Assembly (NCBI GenBank): GCA_038373885.1
Contig: JAWZYV010019475.1
Coordinates: 718,001-782,000 of the forward strand
Direction of reading: 5' to 3'
DNA: 64,000 bases
From: Cheiracanthium punctorium
Taxonomy: Eukaryota > Arthropoda > Arachnida > Araneae > Cheiracanthiidae
How positions within the stretch are numbered: position 1 is the first letter of the stretch; each line of letters opens with the position of its first letter. The notes below the pieces were generated by a model, which saw only the letters and a program-made list of their open reading frames with translations, was not told the origin of the DNA and did not search any database. Below are positions 1-12,470 of this stretch, piece by piece. The translations under genes and the position numbers were made by a program.

Positions 1-514
1 GAGAATTAGCGTATTCTTGCATTAATTTCCCGAAATTTAGTGCTATGATTTAGTATTATTTTCAAGAGAAAAAAAAGAACTTTCTAAAATCTACATCATC
101 TTGGGTAATTTCTTACATGCGAGAGGTACGACTTCAGGGAAATGAATTTCACTGACCTTTGCCATAGACGTATAATACCATGAGAATATGCAATATGTAA
201 AATACTCAAATATAGTCCAAAAAAAAATAATAATAGTTACTTCCGAACCATTTCACCGAAACCTTGAATGTAAGTTACACGCTATCTTACTTGAGCACCT
301 GGCGTAATCAGTAAAACTATGAACACTTGCTTTGGCGTTGCTAGTACAAGTCCCGTGCTGTGAAAACATATTTTTCCGCTCTTTTCCTTAATACATAAAT
401 AATGACATTTAATTCATTTATTAGAAAAATAAAAATGATTTACTTATTAGTTTACTTATTCATTTATTTCTTTTTTTACTGCCTATTTATTGATTTATTA
501 TTGGTGAAAAAATA

Positions 515-1440
515 TTGAAAAGAGAGGTATATATATCACTAGAATACAAAATCAAAGTTTTAAAAATAGAAAAATCCCACCGTATGTGGAAACTACAAAT
601 ATTTAAAAAAAAACAGTCGTTTGAACAGAATAGAGAATTTAAAATTACGCGAAAAAGATGTGTACGTGATGAAACAATTTTTGATAGATATCATTTGATT
701 GATTCTTGGACGTATGATCGATATATTGAAACAAGACAAAACTATTAACAGATGAGCACAAGAAATTTATAGCAATGGGCTTTATCTGCTGCTAGTCAGT
801 TTTCTGATTTGCATCGTAAAGCGTCAAGCCAGTGGGTTAGTAAATTCAAACGAAGGCGCAACATTTGTCAGCGAAACAATTACCAAATTTGTATCCCAAA
901 AAGAAACATTTACCATGGAAAAAATCTTTACTTGCAGAAAGTTTCGTATTCAAAGTAAACGATTAATATCAAATTTTGACAGTGTCTTCGTCATCAATAT
1001 AGATCAAACCGTTGTATAAAATTTATGCTGCGTTTTCAGGATATCAATCCCAATCAAATTTCAATGGAACATTGACGTTAAACTGAAGTAAAAAAGTGTT
1101 CATAAAAACAAAAGATATAAATAGGGTGTTATACACATATACTGCACACTATGATATGATATTATCAGAAAAAAATATAACTAAGAGTTTATATTTTATT
1201 TACGAGCGTCTACAGGCGATTCTGGACCAAGAATAAAGAGAAATTGACGAATACATAAAAAATGCACAAATGTTAGGGTACAAAGTATTCCAGAATGATG
1301 AAACAATGGCCACATGCACAGTTGAAATCACACTACCAAACTGTATTCCGTTAGTTCAACCATGCGATGTTTATTTCTACAGAGAAGTAAAAAATATCAT
1401 TAAACTATTACTAAGGGAGCGTTCAGACTGCCACTTTTGA
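515..1440 (+). pseudogene. Decayed pogo/Tigger-type (DDE_1) transposase
   Basis: Remnant of a cut-and-paste transposase of the pogo/Tigger group. An open stretch of 77 codons begins at 515 and holds an N-terminal part. Downstream, broken frames still show family-like pieces: a basic WVSKFKRRRNI-like stretch near 830-860, an FDSVFVINIDQT block near 975-1012 that resembles the family's first catalytic region (usually NTDQTG), and LVQPCDVYFYREVKNIIK near 1350-1400, which matches the conserved C-terminal part of the DDE_1 domain. Stops and frameshifts separate them, so no functional product is expected. The last block runs straight into a 365-bp inverted-repeat element. Weakly similar codons after it (about 1,940-2,060) suggest that the gene once continued there. 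The assignment rests on remembered family motifs; the exact subfamily is not resolved. Confidence 0.65.
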
Positions 1441-1779
1441 GTAACTCCAGTTACTCTGGAAAAGCTCAATCCGTTCATGATGCCCGATTGGAGCTACTCG
1501 AAGAAATAAACAAGATGTTCACGCTGCCAGGCTGAGTAACTTGGCTAATAATTGAACTCCCCAAAGATTTTCCTAGGAAAGTTGAGGAGAAAGGTCACAT
1601 GACCTTTACGTGTTGTCTTCGTTGCCTCCCGTTGGCTCCGCTGGGTTGGAAATACGTGCCGCCATGTTTTTTTCGTATTAACTACCCAAAACTATCTAGG
1701 ATGTCAATCTCCCCGAGTAGCTCATTTTTACTTCCGATTTACTCGAGATTTACCCAAAAGTGGTAGCCTGAACGCACCC
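1415..1779. mobile_element. 365-bp MITE with about 30-bp terminal inverted repeats
   Basis: The left end GGGAGCGTTCAGACTGCCAC and the right end, read on the other strand, GGGTGCGTTCAGGCTACCAC, match with few differences and continue through CTTTTG(A/G)GTAA. There is no coding capacity. It sits inside the DDE_1 transposase relic, so it arrived later. No clean target duplication is visible, and the superfamily (hAT, PIF/Harbinger or Kolobok) is undecided. Confidence 0.75.
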
Positions 1780-2079
1780 AAAATAACCCTGAACTACTAG
1801 ACAAAAATTATGAAATTCATTTTCGAGAGGATTGCCTATGAATACATTCAACTGTCCATCACCAGTTATTAGCGCCGATATTTTAAGGTGTATTGAAATA
1901 TGCCTCGTTAGCCAGTGGACTCTGTGATGCATGAGTTTTTTCTACAAATGCAAATAAAGCATATTTCTCATCAGACCGCTTAAAAATGTCTTGCGGCTTC
2001 AAAAAAGCAGCATTTATTATGTTGATCTTGATATAGACGGATTTTTGCGTTGAATTATTTTACCATAATTATCATTCTG

Positions 2080-5000
2080 GATCATGTTTAATTTTTCACC
2101 GTGGTATGTTTTCATTTTAATGTTAATTAGAAATATAATTTCCACAGACTGAAAATAATTTCATGTGTACAAGAATTCGGGTATTTTTTTAAGTGTTCCT
2201 TAGTTGTTCAAGCGGAATACATATATTCTTTTTTTAAGAATATATTTTCTTTAATTCTTAAGTTATAAGTAAATTAGTTAAGTAAATAAGTTAGCAAGTT
2301 AAGTAAATTAGACAGATCACTTACAAAAGCGAGTTATTCATTGATATCATTGAGTCAATTTCGCTGCTTTTTTGATAGATTTTTTTATGCAGGTGTTGCA
2401 TTTTTTATGTAATATCTCCTGATACCATCCAAAATTACCATAAAAGGAAGCTTTTGTAGAATACACCCTTAAGTAAAATGTATAATTCAGTTTATGGCTT
2501 TCTCTGCTTAATTAAATAATATGTGTTAAAACTGTCCATATTAGTTTAAGCCGAGCCAATTGTCTTTATTTATTTTTAAACACATCTTGTGAAATGAAAT
2601 AGGAGGTAACGGTTGGCTCGAAATAATAGTGGAACTGTAACATCATTGGGTGTTAATCCGGTCCTGGTGTGGCCTGCGGGCCATTTCAGGAAACTGAAAT
2701 TTTTTTTACGCATTCTTGTCCACAAATCATCATTTTTGCTCAGTTTTTGGTATTGGAAAATTTTATATACTCTTGCTGTGTTACATTTTCTCTTTGTTTT
2801 TGAAACAAAATCTTGGGAGTATGAACTACTATTTAAAAAAGAAAATGAGTATTATTTATAAAAAGTGATTCTGAATTGCAGCTATGTAACTGTTATGTTT
2901 GGTTTTTCATAAATTAATATTTAAAATAAATTATAATGAAGCTCATCTGATACAACGGATTTGCCGCTAAAGCTTAAGGATTTCTTTTTATTTTTAGATA
3001 TCCTTTTTTATGATTAGTAATAAGGGATCTTGTCATTAAAAATCAATTTAAAAAAAAAAAACTTTTTTTCTTTTCATCAAGTGAAAAATATATGTGGTCT
3101 TGAGTAAACTTCCAGAAAATGGTCTTTGTTTTAATATCTGGATGAATTCCTAAAAAAAATTACTAAACTCAATAATTAATGATGTTTACCGAAGTAAAAT
3201 GATACCTTCCTTAACTTTTATAGGGAATTTGTGTGTTTTGAACACGTACTTTTAATTCCATAAAATATTCAGGGATAAATAAATCGAATTGAATGAAGAT
3301 AAATAGCCTGTGAAATACTGTTAGAAAATCTTCGAATAATGCCAGAAAAATATCGAAGGTGACTTATACGGTCTTCGATCTGTAAAAGCTGAAAAGGAGT
3401 ATTTTATTTAAGCGCATTCTTAGTCGCTCGATCGTTAGATAGCCTTTTCCTCTTATTTGATAAACCATGCGCTCTTGAAAAAAAGATCCTAAAAATATAG
3501 CTTATAAATGCGTATATGTTGTTCAGAATTTTTTTCAGAGTAGCGGTTTTTTAAAGTATATCTAACATTTTTTTATTGTTAAATTTTATTTTACTTTTAC
3601 TGTTAAAAAATGTTGAGCTAAAGATGGGGAAGATTAAAAATATTGCGGATCAAACACTTCACGTATTTTATTAATTATTTACAATCACTATTATACCTCT
3701 TTAAAACCTTACGCGTACGTTTGTATGGATTAAAACTTTCGTTTCTGGCTTCCTGGCAAATATAATAGAGGATTTATCAATCTCATATAGAGAAATGAAT
3801 TTTCTTTTCATGAGAACCACCTTTTAATTCAAATAAAAGTTTTATTTGAATTAAAACTCACCATAACCACGTGTTTCTGATAAAGGCAAAATAACTGACT
3901 AAAACGTCTAAAAAATTAAGCACACTAAACATGGAGTACATTTAAGGATAAAATTATAATTCTAAATAACGGATCATTTCATTCATTCAACGCCAGTTAA
4001 AGATTGCTGAATACTTTTAGTTTAGTTAATCCATCAACTATAAAGTTAATGCATCATTATACCGATTACCGATTGTTTCAAGACTATTGGAATCTTCATT
4101 TTCTCTACAGTTCATTAACCAATCAGATCCGCTGTCGTCATTGTGTCTTCTTTTGCGTTTCCCTCAAGTTTTGTAATGAGGTGACATGACTATAAAATTG
4201 ATCCATCTGTTTTGAAACCGAATTTAAACAAGTCTCACAATCCGATTAAACAGTTGTAAAGTTTTCATGGAAAACTTACTTGAGAAATCATACTGAAAAT
4301 CATACTAACATTAAAGAACGTCCTATTTCCACAATTGCAAATTCAAGAATAAACAACCAAATACATCACCCCAAATATTACCGATATGAGGAACACTATA
4401 TTGCTCATCGATCATTATGTAAAGGTCATCTAAAATAAATAGACTCAGATGGCGCATATTTCGAAATTATTAGAAGTTTGTTTTGAAAAGCATTTTAAAC
4501 ATACACTACATAAGAATTTTAGAAAACATGAGTAATGAACATTCTTAAAATATGAGCATTAAAGCCATTATTTTAATATTAATTATTTTAGGTGTGTTTC
4601 TAAAATTTACTACATAATTTAGATAGTAATAGTAGCTCAAAATAAGAAAAGGGAATATTTATTCTTGTTTTCGCGGGTTCTAATATGATATTTTAGAGGA
4701 ACTGAAAAGTAATGTCGCTTTTTCGTACATCAGTACTTCACCAGCCAAAAGCTAATGAAGCTAACAATATGAAAATTGGTATGTATGTGAGCTTTTAATA
4801 TAAATGCTAGATTAGACAGGATTTTCCAAAATTTGTAACCTATGAGAGATAGCAGCCGAAATGTTCCTTTGACATACCTCTCTCAAAGATAAAAAGAAAT
4901 ATCCATAAAATTCGCGTTGTAATATACAACACACACAAATACCTAAAAAGAAATTTCAGCACATTTTGAAATTCGTCCTCCAAGTAGAATAGGCAGAAAC

Positions 5001-5170
5001 CTTCCGCTTTTTTCACATCATCAGAAAAAATTATCCATAAAATGCTTGCTAAGTATAAAGTGTAACAGATTTAAATTATTTGCTTAGGCTTAGAATACTT
5101 GTAGTTAAAAACTTTTTCAACGTTTATTTGTTTAATTTAATGTAAAAAGGGACATTACTTTTCGGTACAC
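2080..5170. other. AT-rich intergenic stretch, no gene recognised
   Basis: I see no coding exon or recognisable transposon here. The short open frames (for example around 2613-2861 and 4004-4189) lack family motifs and look like chance. The one notable structure is the perfect palindrome at 3822-3856. Confidence 0.6.
3822..3856. repeat. Perfect 17-nt inverted repeat with 1-nt centre
   Basis: TTTTAATTCAAATAAAA is followed by a single G and then its exact reverse complement. It is AT-only except for one G/C pair and the central base. It may be a cruciform-prone site or the remains of a foldback element. Confidence 0.9.
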
Positions 5171-5175
5171 TTAAT

Positions 5176-5340
5176 GTTATACAGAGTGCTTAAAAAATAT
5201 CCTACACAATTTTATAATTGTGTAAGGGGGTAGAGATAACTAAGACTATCCAGAATTACACAGCAGTGCGGGGTCAAAATTACCGTCTTAATACAGCTGT
5301 TAAAAATCACTTCAGAAAAGTTGTTGAAGTGTTGGTGAAA
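5176..5340 (+). repeat. Copy of an interspersed repeat starting TACAGAGTGCTTAAAAA
   Basis: This segment aligns with the sequence that flanks the intact Tc1 element (36,756-36,773 joined to 38,328-38,480). Shared blocks include GA(G/A)..CTA/GA..ATCCAGAA/ATTCAGAA, CA(C/T)AGCA(G/A)TGC and TTGTTGAAGTGTTGGTG against TGGAAGAGTTGATGA. It therefore represents the same family without the Tc1 insertion. Confidence 0.6.
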
Positions 5341-5394
5341 TTTCAACAAACATTTGTGTTATGGCCAGCTTACACGAGGGGCGTCTGCCTACGG

Positions 5395-5670
5395 AGGGGA
5401 GTGCCTTGGATCGTGGACTTTGTTCTATCTCGTATTAACGTTACATCTGTGGAAAGCATACCAAAACTCCAGACCGTTAGATTAACAGCTGCGCGGTAGG
5501 CCCAAAAGCAGGACCTTTACACTTCAGCCATCTACCATGTTTGGTGGGGGACTTTTGAAGGGATTCTAACTCGTATTTACGTTACATCTCGAGAAAATTG
5601 CCCAAAGCTCTATGCCGTTAGATCGACAGCCGCACGGTTGGCCAGAACAATGGACCTGCACACTTCTGCA
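5395..5670 (-). repeat. Two direct copies of a SINE-like segment
   Basis: Two units about 141 bp apart (5395-5530 and 5535-5670) share the core TCGTATT(A/T)ACGTTACATCT, then CCGTTAGAT(T/C)(A/G)ACAGC(T/C)GC. They also resemble 29,840-29,940, where the same block belongs to a longer tRNA-derived element read on the minus strand. The heads are too worn to define Pol III boxes here. Confidence 0.5.
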
Positions 5671-5804
5671 CTGAGTTCAGCTTTATGATACATTTTGGAG
5701 TATCGTTGATTTTTATCGATAAACTTTAAATTTTGCAGAACACATTCTTTTATATAAAGCAACAAAGTGGGTAAAGTAACTTCAACTTGTAAAATAAGGA
5801 CCAC

Positions 5805-6010
5805 TCTTATATACCGGCTAACTCCGGTTATAGTGAACCTCTGGTTCTCTCTGGAACCTCCGGTTATAGGGACCATCAAATTTCGTCCACTATATCCCAA
5901 GTTCACTAAAACCGAAGTGTCCCCATGGTGAACAGATATACTCTATGAGAGTTGGGACTAATCTTTTGCGTTCTCTATAGCCGAAGGTTCACTATATCCG
6001 GAGTTCATTT
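5805..6010. mobile_element. About 190-bp pogo/Tigger-like MITE
   Basis: AACTCCGGTTATAGTGAACC at 5820-5839 is mirrored by the reverse complement of 5986-6005 with one mismatch (AACTCCGGATATAGTGAACC). Internal phrases such as CCGGTTATAGGGACC and CCACTATATCCCAAGTTCACT repeat the motif. The 'CCGGTTAT / ATATCCGG' style resembles Tigger-type ends. The right end abuts a (TA)n run. Confidence 0.55.
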
Positions 6011-6012
6011 TA

Positions 6013-6061
<49 letters not shown>
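6011..6061. repeat. (TA)n microsatellite
   Basis: About 50 bp of alternating TA with one G interruption at 6019, directly after the right terminal repeat of the small inverted-repeat element. Confidence 0.95.
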
Positions 6062-6063
<2 letters not shown>

Positions 6064-6833
6064 CTATTTAAAACAAAATTCAAAATAAAATAACAAATGC
6101 ATCTATTAAAGGAGTAAAAAAATGTTAATGTTAATCGAAATGTTGCAGAAAGTTCTTTTGAAATATCTGCTCTATCTCAAATTAAAATTTCAAAAAAACG
6201 AACTTGACATCAATCACTGTGCGGTTATTTTTAGTTACAAAGTCTAAACTATTCTATTGGTTCAACACGATTAAAAGGAAATTAATGTCTGTAATCTTTA
6301 CCATTTTCATCTGCAACTGTTGATGGAGAATACTTGTTTGAGATTCAGTTAAACCTAAAAGTATCCGAAACTACGGTGATAAAACTTATCCCATCCATAC
6401 CCTTGAGTATAACATTGGCTACTTTTGTTTTGTTTCCTCCATTAAAAATTTTACGGCAGAATAATAGATGTAGAGCGATGTTTAGAGAGGAACGGCCTCA
6501 ATAAATGTGTAGTTACGAATACAAGAGTTCAATACTCGCAAAGACCCAGTTTTTTAGTTTTTATTGAGTGAGGAATACGTGCTTAAGGTCCATCTCCAAG
6601 AGTTAAGGTACGAAAGAGATTTGTTAAGTGGGTTCTCAGCTGTTTTCTTATTTCAGTTGAAAGAATAGTACTTCAAAAGTCTAACGAGAGACAGAATGAG
6701 TCTAACTCAAATATTCTGTTAAATATAAAATTGTAAGAAACTTTAAGTAAGAAATTAGACTTCAGTATGGAATATTTATTATTTAAACTTTAATCGGATG
6801 GTTGCATATTCGTAGTTCGTATTCTCTCGCAGG

Positions 6834-6996
6834 GTTGGACGCGAGACGAAAAATAGGCCTGCCTCGTCTCGCGAAACAGCCTAAAAACGTTGTCCCATCT
6901 CACAAAATGCTTGTGTTGTAATGATAAAGATGTTTGTATCGTTTCCTCTCAATAAAGCTGTAAGTCTTTATCACGTCTCGTCTCGCATCCGTCTCT
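6834..6996. repeat. CGAGACG-bearing inverted repeats
   Basis: GGACGCGAGACGA at the left, CTCGTCTCGCG about 25 bp later, and CGTCTCGTCTCGCATCCGTCTC near 6977-6996 form short inverted and direct repeats in otherwise AT-rich DNA. This is probably the remains of a transposon; the family is not recognised. Confidence 0.35.
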
Positions 6997-7864
6997 ATCA
7001 TATCATACTGCATCTGAGGCTACCTTTACTTTAATATATCTGAATATTTTCCATTTTATTAATCTTTCCTGATGTAACACTGCAGTTTCAAAGATATTTG
7101 ACTAAAAAAAGATAACATACAAACGTTATTTTTTAAAATCTATCATTATATCTTCTACTTGTAATATTTAACGACAAAACGTAGAAGATGTGTTTATTTT
7201 ATGAAAGAAAATGTAATATTGCAGAAAATATACACTTATCTCTAAAAATAAATTATATTTTCCTATAAGAATGTAGAAAATTCTCGGTTATTTTAAGATC
7301 CCCAAGAAATATATTTTGTTAGATATTAAAGAATCCTTTCCTTCTTTTTTTCTTACAAAAATCCTTAAACGTTTATAAATTATCAAACATTATTCACTAT
7401 TGTGCTGTAAAGTGCGTAATATATTCATATATTTTTAAGTTCCGCGTAATAACTTGCGTGAAATATACGTTTCTCTCTTATCACAGGAATAAACACATCT
7501 ATCAATACACATTACGAAGCTTTTTTCAAAATTATTGATTCCTAGTAGTTCACCTGAGGCAGTGCTTTCGGTTCGAAGTTCCAGCGGTAAAGATTTTTTA
7601 CCCTTTTCGGTCGGTTCTTCACCTCCCCCAAATCCCAAAGGTGTAAGCTAACATTCTTCTAAAGCTGTAAAGCAGGGCGTATATCAGCGAATAGGTTTTA
7701 CTCTTTCCCCCAGAGAGATTCCCTTGGAAGTATATGTTCTGTGCTGATCCCACCGAATCATCTGTTCTCTTACACTTTTGGAAGAAAGTAGTATCAAGTT
7801 TCTTACTTGCAACCACATTATGTTTTACAAAATAACCTAACTTTATTTCATTATATATATCAAG

Positions 7865-8168
7865 GATTTTAATTTGAGGCTCTAAATATAGTAATGATTA
7901 ACTCGAGGTTAATGGTTAACTCGAGAGAGACTTTTGGTTTAAGGTTCATTTCTAATGACTATGTCAATGACCTAACGGTTTTAAAGGAAGAACCTTCCTA
8001 CCTAAACCTAAACCTAAAGGAAGAACCTAAAGGAAGATTTTGATTTGAGGCTCTAAATATAGTAATGATTAACTCGAGGTTAATGGTTAACTCGAGATAG
8101 ACTTTTGGTTTAAGGTTCATTTCTAATGACTGTGTCAATGACCAAACGGTTTTAAAGCAATAACCTTG
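7865..8168 (+). repeat. 132-bp direct duplication with a CCTAAA-rich spacer
   Basis: Copy one (7865-7996) and copy two (8036-8168) begin GATTTT(A/G)ATTTGAGGCTC and remain nearly identical to AACGGTTTTAAAG, differing at only a handful of positions. The 39-bp spacer holds CCTAAA units and AAGGAAGAACC repeats. Each unit contains the partly palindromic block TTAACTCGAGGTTAATGG. The high identity implies a recent local duplication. Confidence 0.85.
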
Positions 8169-8393
8169 GCTCAAATCCATTGAAATCGAACAAAGTGACT
8201 GTTTGGTATATTATGGTCTTTGCTGATGTGACGAGTGTGCAAACCAATGTTTTATTTTGACATTTCCATAAAGGCATCCCTCACGCAGATATTTAGTCTT
8301 AAGAAAACACCGTAATGCTTTCCAAGGGACTAAGTATGTAAATATGTTAAGAACTTGTCTGAAAATACTGACACTAGTTGAAAAGGGAAATTT

Positions 8394-8605
8394 GCGGGTT
8401 CGATTCCCATATACTTCCCACGTACATGAGGTATAGGTGCAAGCTAAATTCATGGTTCTGAAAGTGTCCTAAGTGGTCCCTAGCAGCTTCAGAGGGGCCA
8501 ATTTTCAGACGGTCCCCTTCTGATAAGGATCGAAATTATGAAGGGAAACTCCTTGAAGCACGAATTATCTATAAGCGGTCTTGTCCACTCCTGACAAAAT
8601 AGAAA
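8394..8605 (+). mobile_element. tRNA-derived SINE, 5'-truncated and diverged
   Basis: It starts in a B-box-like GGGTTCGATTCCC and then follows the 43,935 element almost phrase by phrase: CACGTACATGAGGT, GCAAGCTAAATTCATGGTTC, GGTCCCTAGCAGCTTC, CTTCTGATAAGG and CGGTCTTGTCCACTCCTG. The 5' half with the A box is missing or unrecognisable. Confidence 0.75.
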
Positions 8606-9009
8606 ATAATAGGTGCGCTTTCTACGATTATGAAATTGTGCCAAAAATTATGCAAAACCAATTCGATATTTGGACATGAATCAAAAATCCAAAGGCTTAA
8701 ACTAATAATATTACGTATTAAACAAATGTCATGCTCCGTCTTATGACTTGCACATTTATTTCAGTGTTCAGTCTGCAGACTATTGTTGGGACTAATAATT
8801 GTACACATCTAGTACTGATTTGGACAAAAAAGATCAATGAACTTTTTGACTATAATAGTTCAGGGAATAACAATCAGCTGAGTACATTCGTATGGCTTCT
8901 TCTAGTTACAACTTTCGATGTCTACGTAAATAATTATGATGTTTTTAATATTAAATATAATATTAAAAAAATCAGCATGAGTATAATACACTCTTTTTTG
9001 CACTCGTAA

Positions 9010-12000
9010 AACATGACAGCAATGTTTAAAGCATGCTTGCATGCAGTACTTTGAAAAACAGCAATGTCATATAGTTCTTAAATTCTTTTAAAATGCACAA
9101 ATTTTGAGGGAAAAAATCAAATTTTCTATTTTTGGCTTAATATTAAATCTCAATGTCTTAGCTTTCTAAATTAATTTGAATTTTGCTTCAGTCTTACTTA
9201 GATCTTGAGTTTTTAGGAATTTTAGTAAGTGTCATCTCATAGCCTTAGTGTTTGGGCTCAGATGCTGCTTTTTCTCAAAATGAGATTTTTAAGATTTGGC
9301 TTCGTCGCAAAACATTCGAACTCAAGAAATTATTATTGTAATGTTATGAGACTTTGGTAAAATACTTGATTTAGGTAAAGAACGTCTACAAAAAATGTAG
9401 GGAAATAATTTTTCATTTTTTAGTTATTTGAAGTCATGACTGCCATACATTTTCACAGTTTCTCTGCGCGTAAGAACGTTAATTTCTCCAACTTTTAAAA
9501 TAAGATAGTCAAAGTTATGAGAGAGGCTCACTTCCTGGATGAGGTTTCAAACTTCAAAATAAAATTTAGAGTATAAAAATATCTTCTTTTAAATTTGAGT
9601 TTTGATGTTTGGCAGAAACGCCATTTTATAACAATTTCCATGCATATTTTGAGCCTAAAAAATCAAAATATTTAAAAACGTAAATACTTTCATTTTTTAT
9701 TAAAGGTTTTTAAATATATTCTATAAGCATTATCCACACAAGTAGATAATTTTTCAGATATTAAGAAAAAAACACTCCGAAGGTAGGTATGAATTTTAAA
9801 AGAGAAACATATTTAATCAGATATTCCCCAAAATTTAGAATATTTATTTTCTCAGAATATGTAACAAATTTCCTAAGTGTTCCATATTTTTCATAGGTCA
9901 ACGAAAAGTGCAAAATTTCTGAAGGGATCTAATTTATTCGTGTTCAAGAAGGGTTTTATTTATTTTTAAATCTTTTTAAAAGTTATATGAATATTTTAAA
10001 GACAGCCTTATTGTAATTGACCTATTTATTAAGTTTACTTTTTGGTTTTTGTTTGTTTGTTTAGTTGTTTGCTATGGGGTATTCAAAACACAGTAGATTA
10101 ATTGTTGTCTCTTCCAGTCATAGTAATATTCAAATAAGGTAGTAAAACAGATCTGCCATAATATTCTTAAAGAGGTTAAGAATTGTAAAGTGACTTTAAG
10201 ATTTCGTAATAAACAAGCAAAAACATGATTTTTTATTAGTTTAATGATACACAAACTGGTACTGAGTGTAGAAATACAATTTTTGATATGGTTCTAATGT
10301 GATTGATGAAGCATTAAATTCCTTTATAAATGAAATATTTTTATTTCAATTTTTATTACTATAACAAATTTTTTCTCAAGGCTGATTTACACAGTTTCTT
10401 CACTGCTTCTTACTACAACAATTCTGAAATAAATCTCTACGGCTCACATACCTTGTAAGGTATACTACTTTACTTTTACGAATTTGATCGAATCATCCAA
10501 AGCATGTGTCCGTACATTTTGACATAAGTGATAATTGCAACTGCTATCGTGGCGGCGCGCAATTTGATGGAACGCATAGCGTGATGCTTCTCCAAAATAA
10601 AGTCAAGATTCGGTCCATTTACGAGCTAGTCATAGGTCCTCATAAAAGATAACTACAAAATTTCATCTAAGTCGGACGTTAATTGCAATAACTCTCGTAG
10701 AAGTAAAACGATATTTTCGCGTGCACAAATGTACAAAGCCGTTTTTTCGGAAAGTCTTGCTTCCAAGCAATTCTGTTGTTTTCCATGTATGATCCTCGAT
10801 CTTACTTGCAGCTATCTCTCCGCCATAGAAAGCTGAGCATGAAAGTTTGTACAGGAACGTTCTTTAGTGTTTCGTAGGTTTCTATGCAATATGTATTAGT
10901 TTGAAGCCTGGATTGAAAATTCCTGCAAGAAATTTTTCATTACTTTATCATTTTTTATTACCTATTTGGAATCTGTGAAAATAGCTAATATACATTCTAT
11001 CCTACTTCAAAAAGAGGCTTAGGAGTTTGCGACATTAATTTATAAAAAGTAAAAAATATTCATCTTAAGGATACTTATGTGAAATAAGTCGGCAAAGTAG
11101 TAAAGAGTAACTCGAATTTCTGAGAAAAAATCGTAATTCAAAATGTCTGCTCTCATATACCAATAATTGTAAATCCTAATACTTGTGAGTGGTAGCGCAG
11201 CAAAGCGTCATGGCCTCGGACCACTTTCTAATTAAAAGATGTATTACTATGTGGTTACTTGTTTCCTGCATTATTAGTTTAATGCCTCACACAATTACAC
11301 ATATTTATTAACAATTTTGTTGTTAAACTATTAATAATAGAAATAATGAGTCGAAAAAATGTTTGATACATCAAAATTTTTAGTATAAGTAAAGATCCTT
11401 TTTAGTAATTTATTTAATTTTAGTACAAGAGAACAATTTAGATATTTAAAATGTTTCTAACTCTTAAATGTATTAAGTTTAAAATTTATGAAATCATTTA
11501 CATCAAATGTCATTACAAAATTGTGCACCAAGTTACTTAATAATCATTTACAAAATAATATATTAATCGCTATAATTTATTCAGCTTATGCAATAAATAA
11601 ATTTTAAACAAAATGAATTTTCATAACAAAATTTTCTTAGCAAATGTTATGTTAATAATCCTTTATATATTCAAAAACAAACGCAATCACATATCGACAT
11701 TTGCCATGGAATAAAACGCTTTAAAAATCTACACTACTTATAAGCTGTCACCTTGACACTATGATTATAAGACGATGAAATCTAAAATTAATTTGTCACA
11801 AAAATGATTAAAAAAAAGTAACTCTGAAAGATTAATTTTAGCTTCCGTCAAAAATGCACAAAAATATACAGGAAAAGCTCATCGGACGAAAAATCAATTA
11901 TCTCAAAATCTGCAATAATTTGCATCCCTTCCTCGAACTAACATCAATATTATGATTGAAATTACACTGCTAGTACTTGAACTGCTCCTCGACGCATAAT

Positions 12001-12470
12001 TTTGTTCAACAAACAAAAGCAGTAATTATAGTCAAACAACTTGTTAACATTTCAAATTACCAGTAAACTTGAACAAAGGCTCTATTCATGAAGCTGTAGA
12101 GAGTGCAAACACTTTCAAATACAAAACATTTATCATTTAAATGCAACGCAATTTTGAATCATTTATGGTAAATAAATAGCCATGAATAGAATCATCGACG
12201 AAGGCAAACAATGTGTTCACTGAAAGATGTGATTTTAATTGAAAATCACGGCAAAATGCACAAAAGTAACGATAACAAAGGAAAAGAAATAAGCTCGGCC
12301 AAATTGTGCATTTTAAACCTCACACAAAAAATATATAATATCAAAATGCATAATTTGTTTGAATTTAAAAAGCTCTTAAACTGATTATTTGTTGGTTTAA
12401 GAATATTTTAAGAATCAATAAATGCAATTTTAAAAAACAGGAGATTTCTGGAACTGTGTAATTCAATGAA
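9010..12470. other. Intergenic AT-rich region, no gene recognised
   Basis: No exon or transposase motif was found on either strand. A somewhat GC-richer patch at about 10,490-10,880 (CGTGGCGGCGCGC, ACTCTCGTAGAAG) and a tRNA-like phrase GTGGTAGCGCAGC near 11,190 hint at old repeats but cannot be assigned. Confidence 0.5.

Noticed and set aside
5610..5906. Minus-strand 98-codon frame
   Set aside because: It spans the SINE-like unit and the small inverted-repeat element, so it is a chance reading through repeats.
8005..8035. Telomeric repeat from CCTAAA units
   Set aside because: Only a few units, and the unit differs from the usual arthropod CCTAA. It is better seen as duplication filler.
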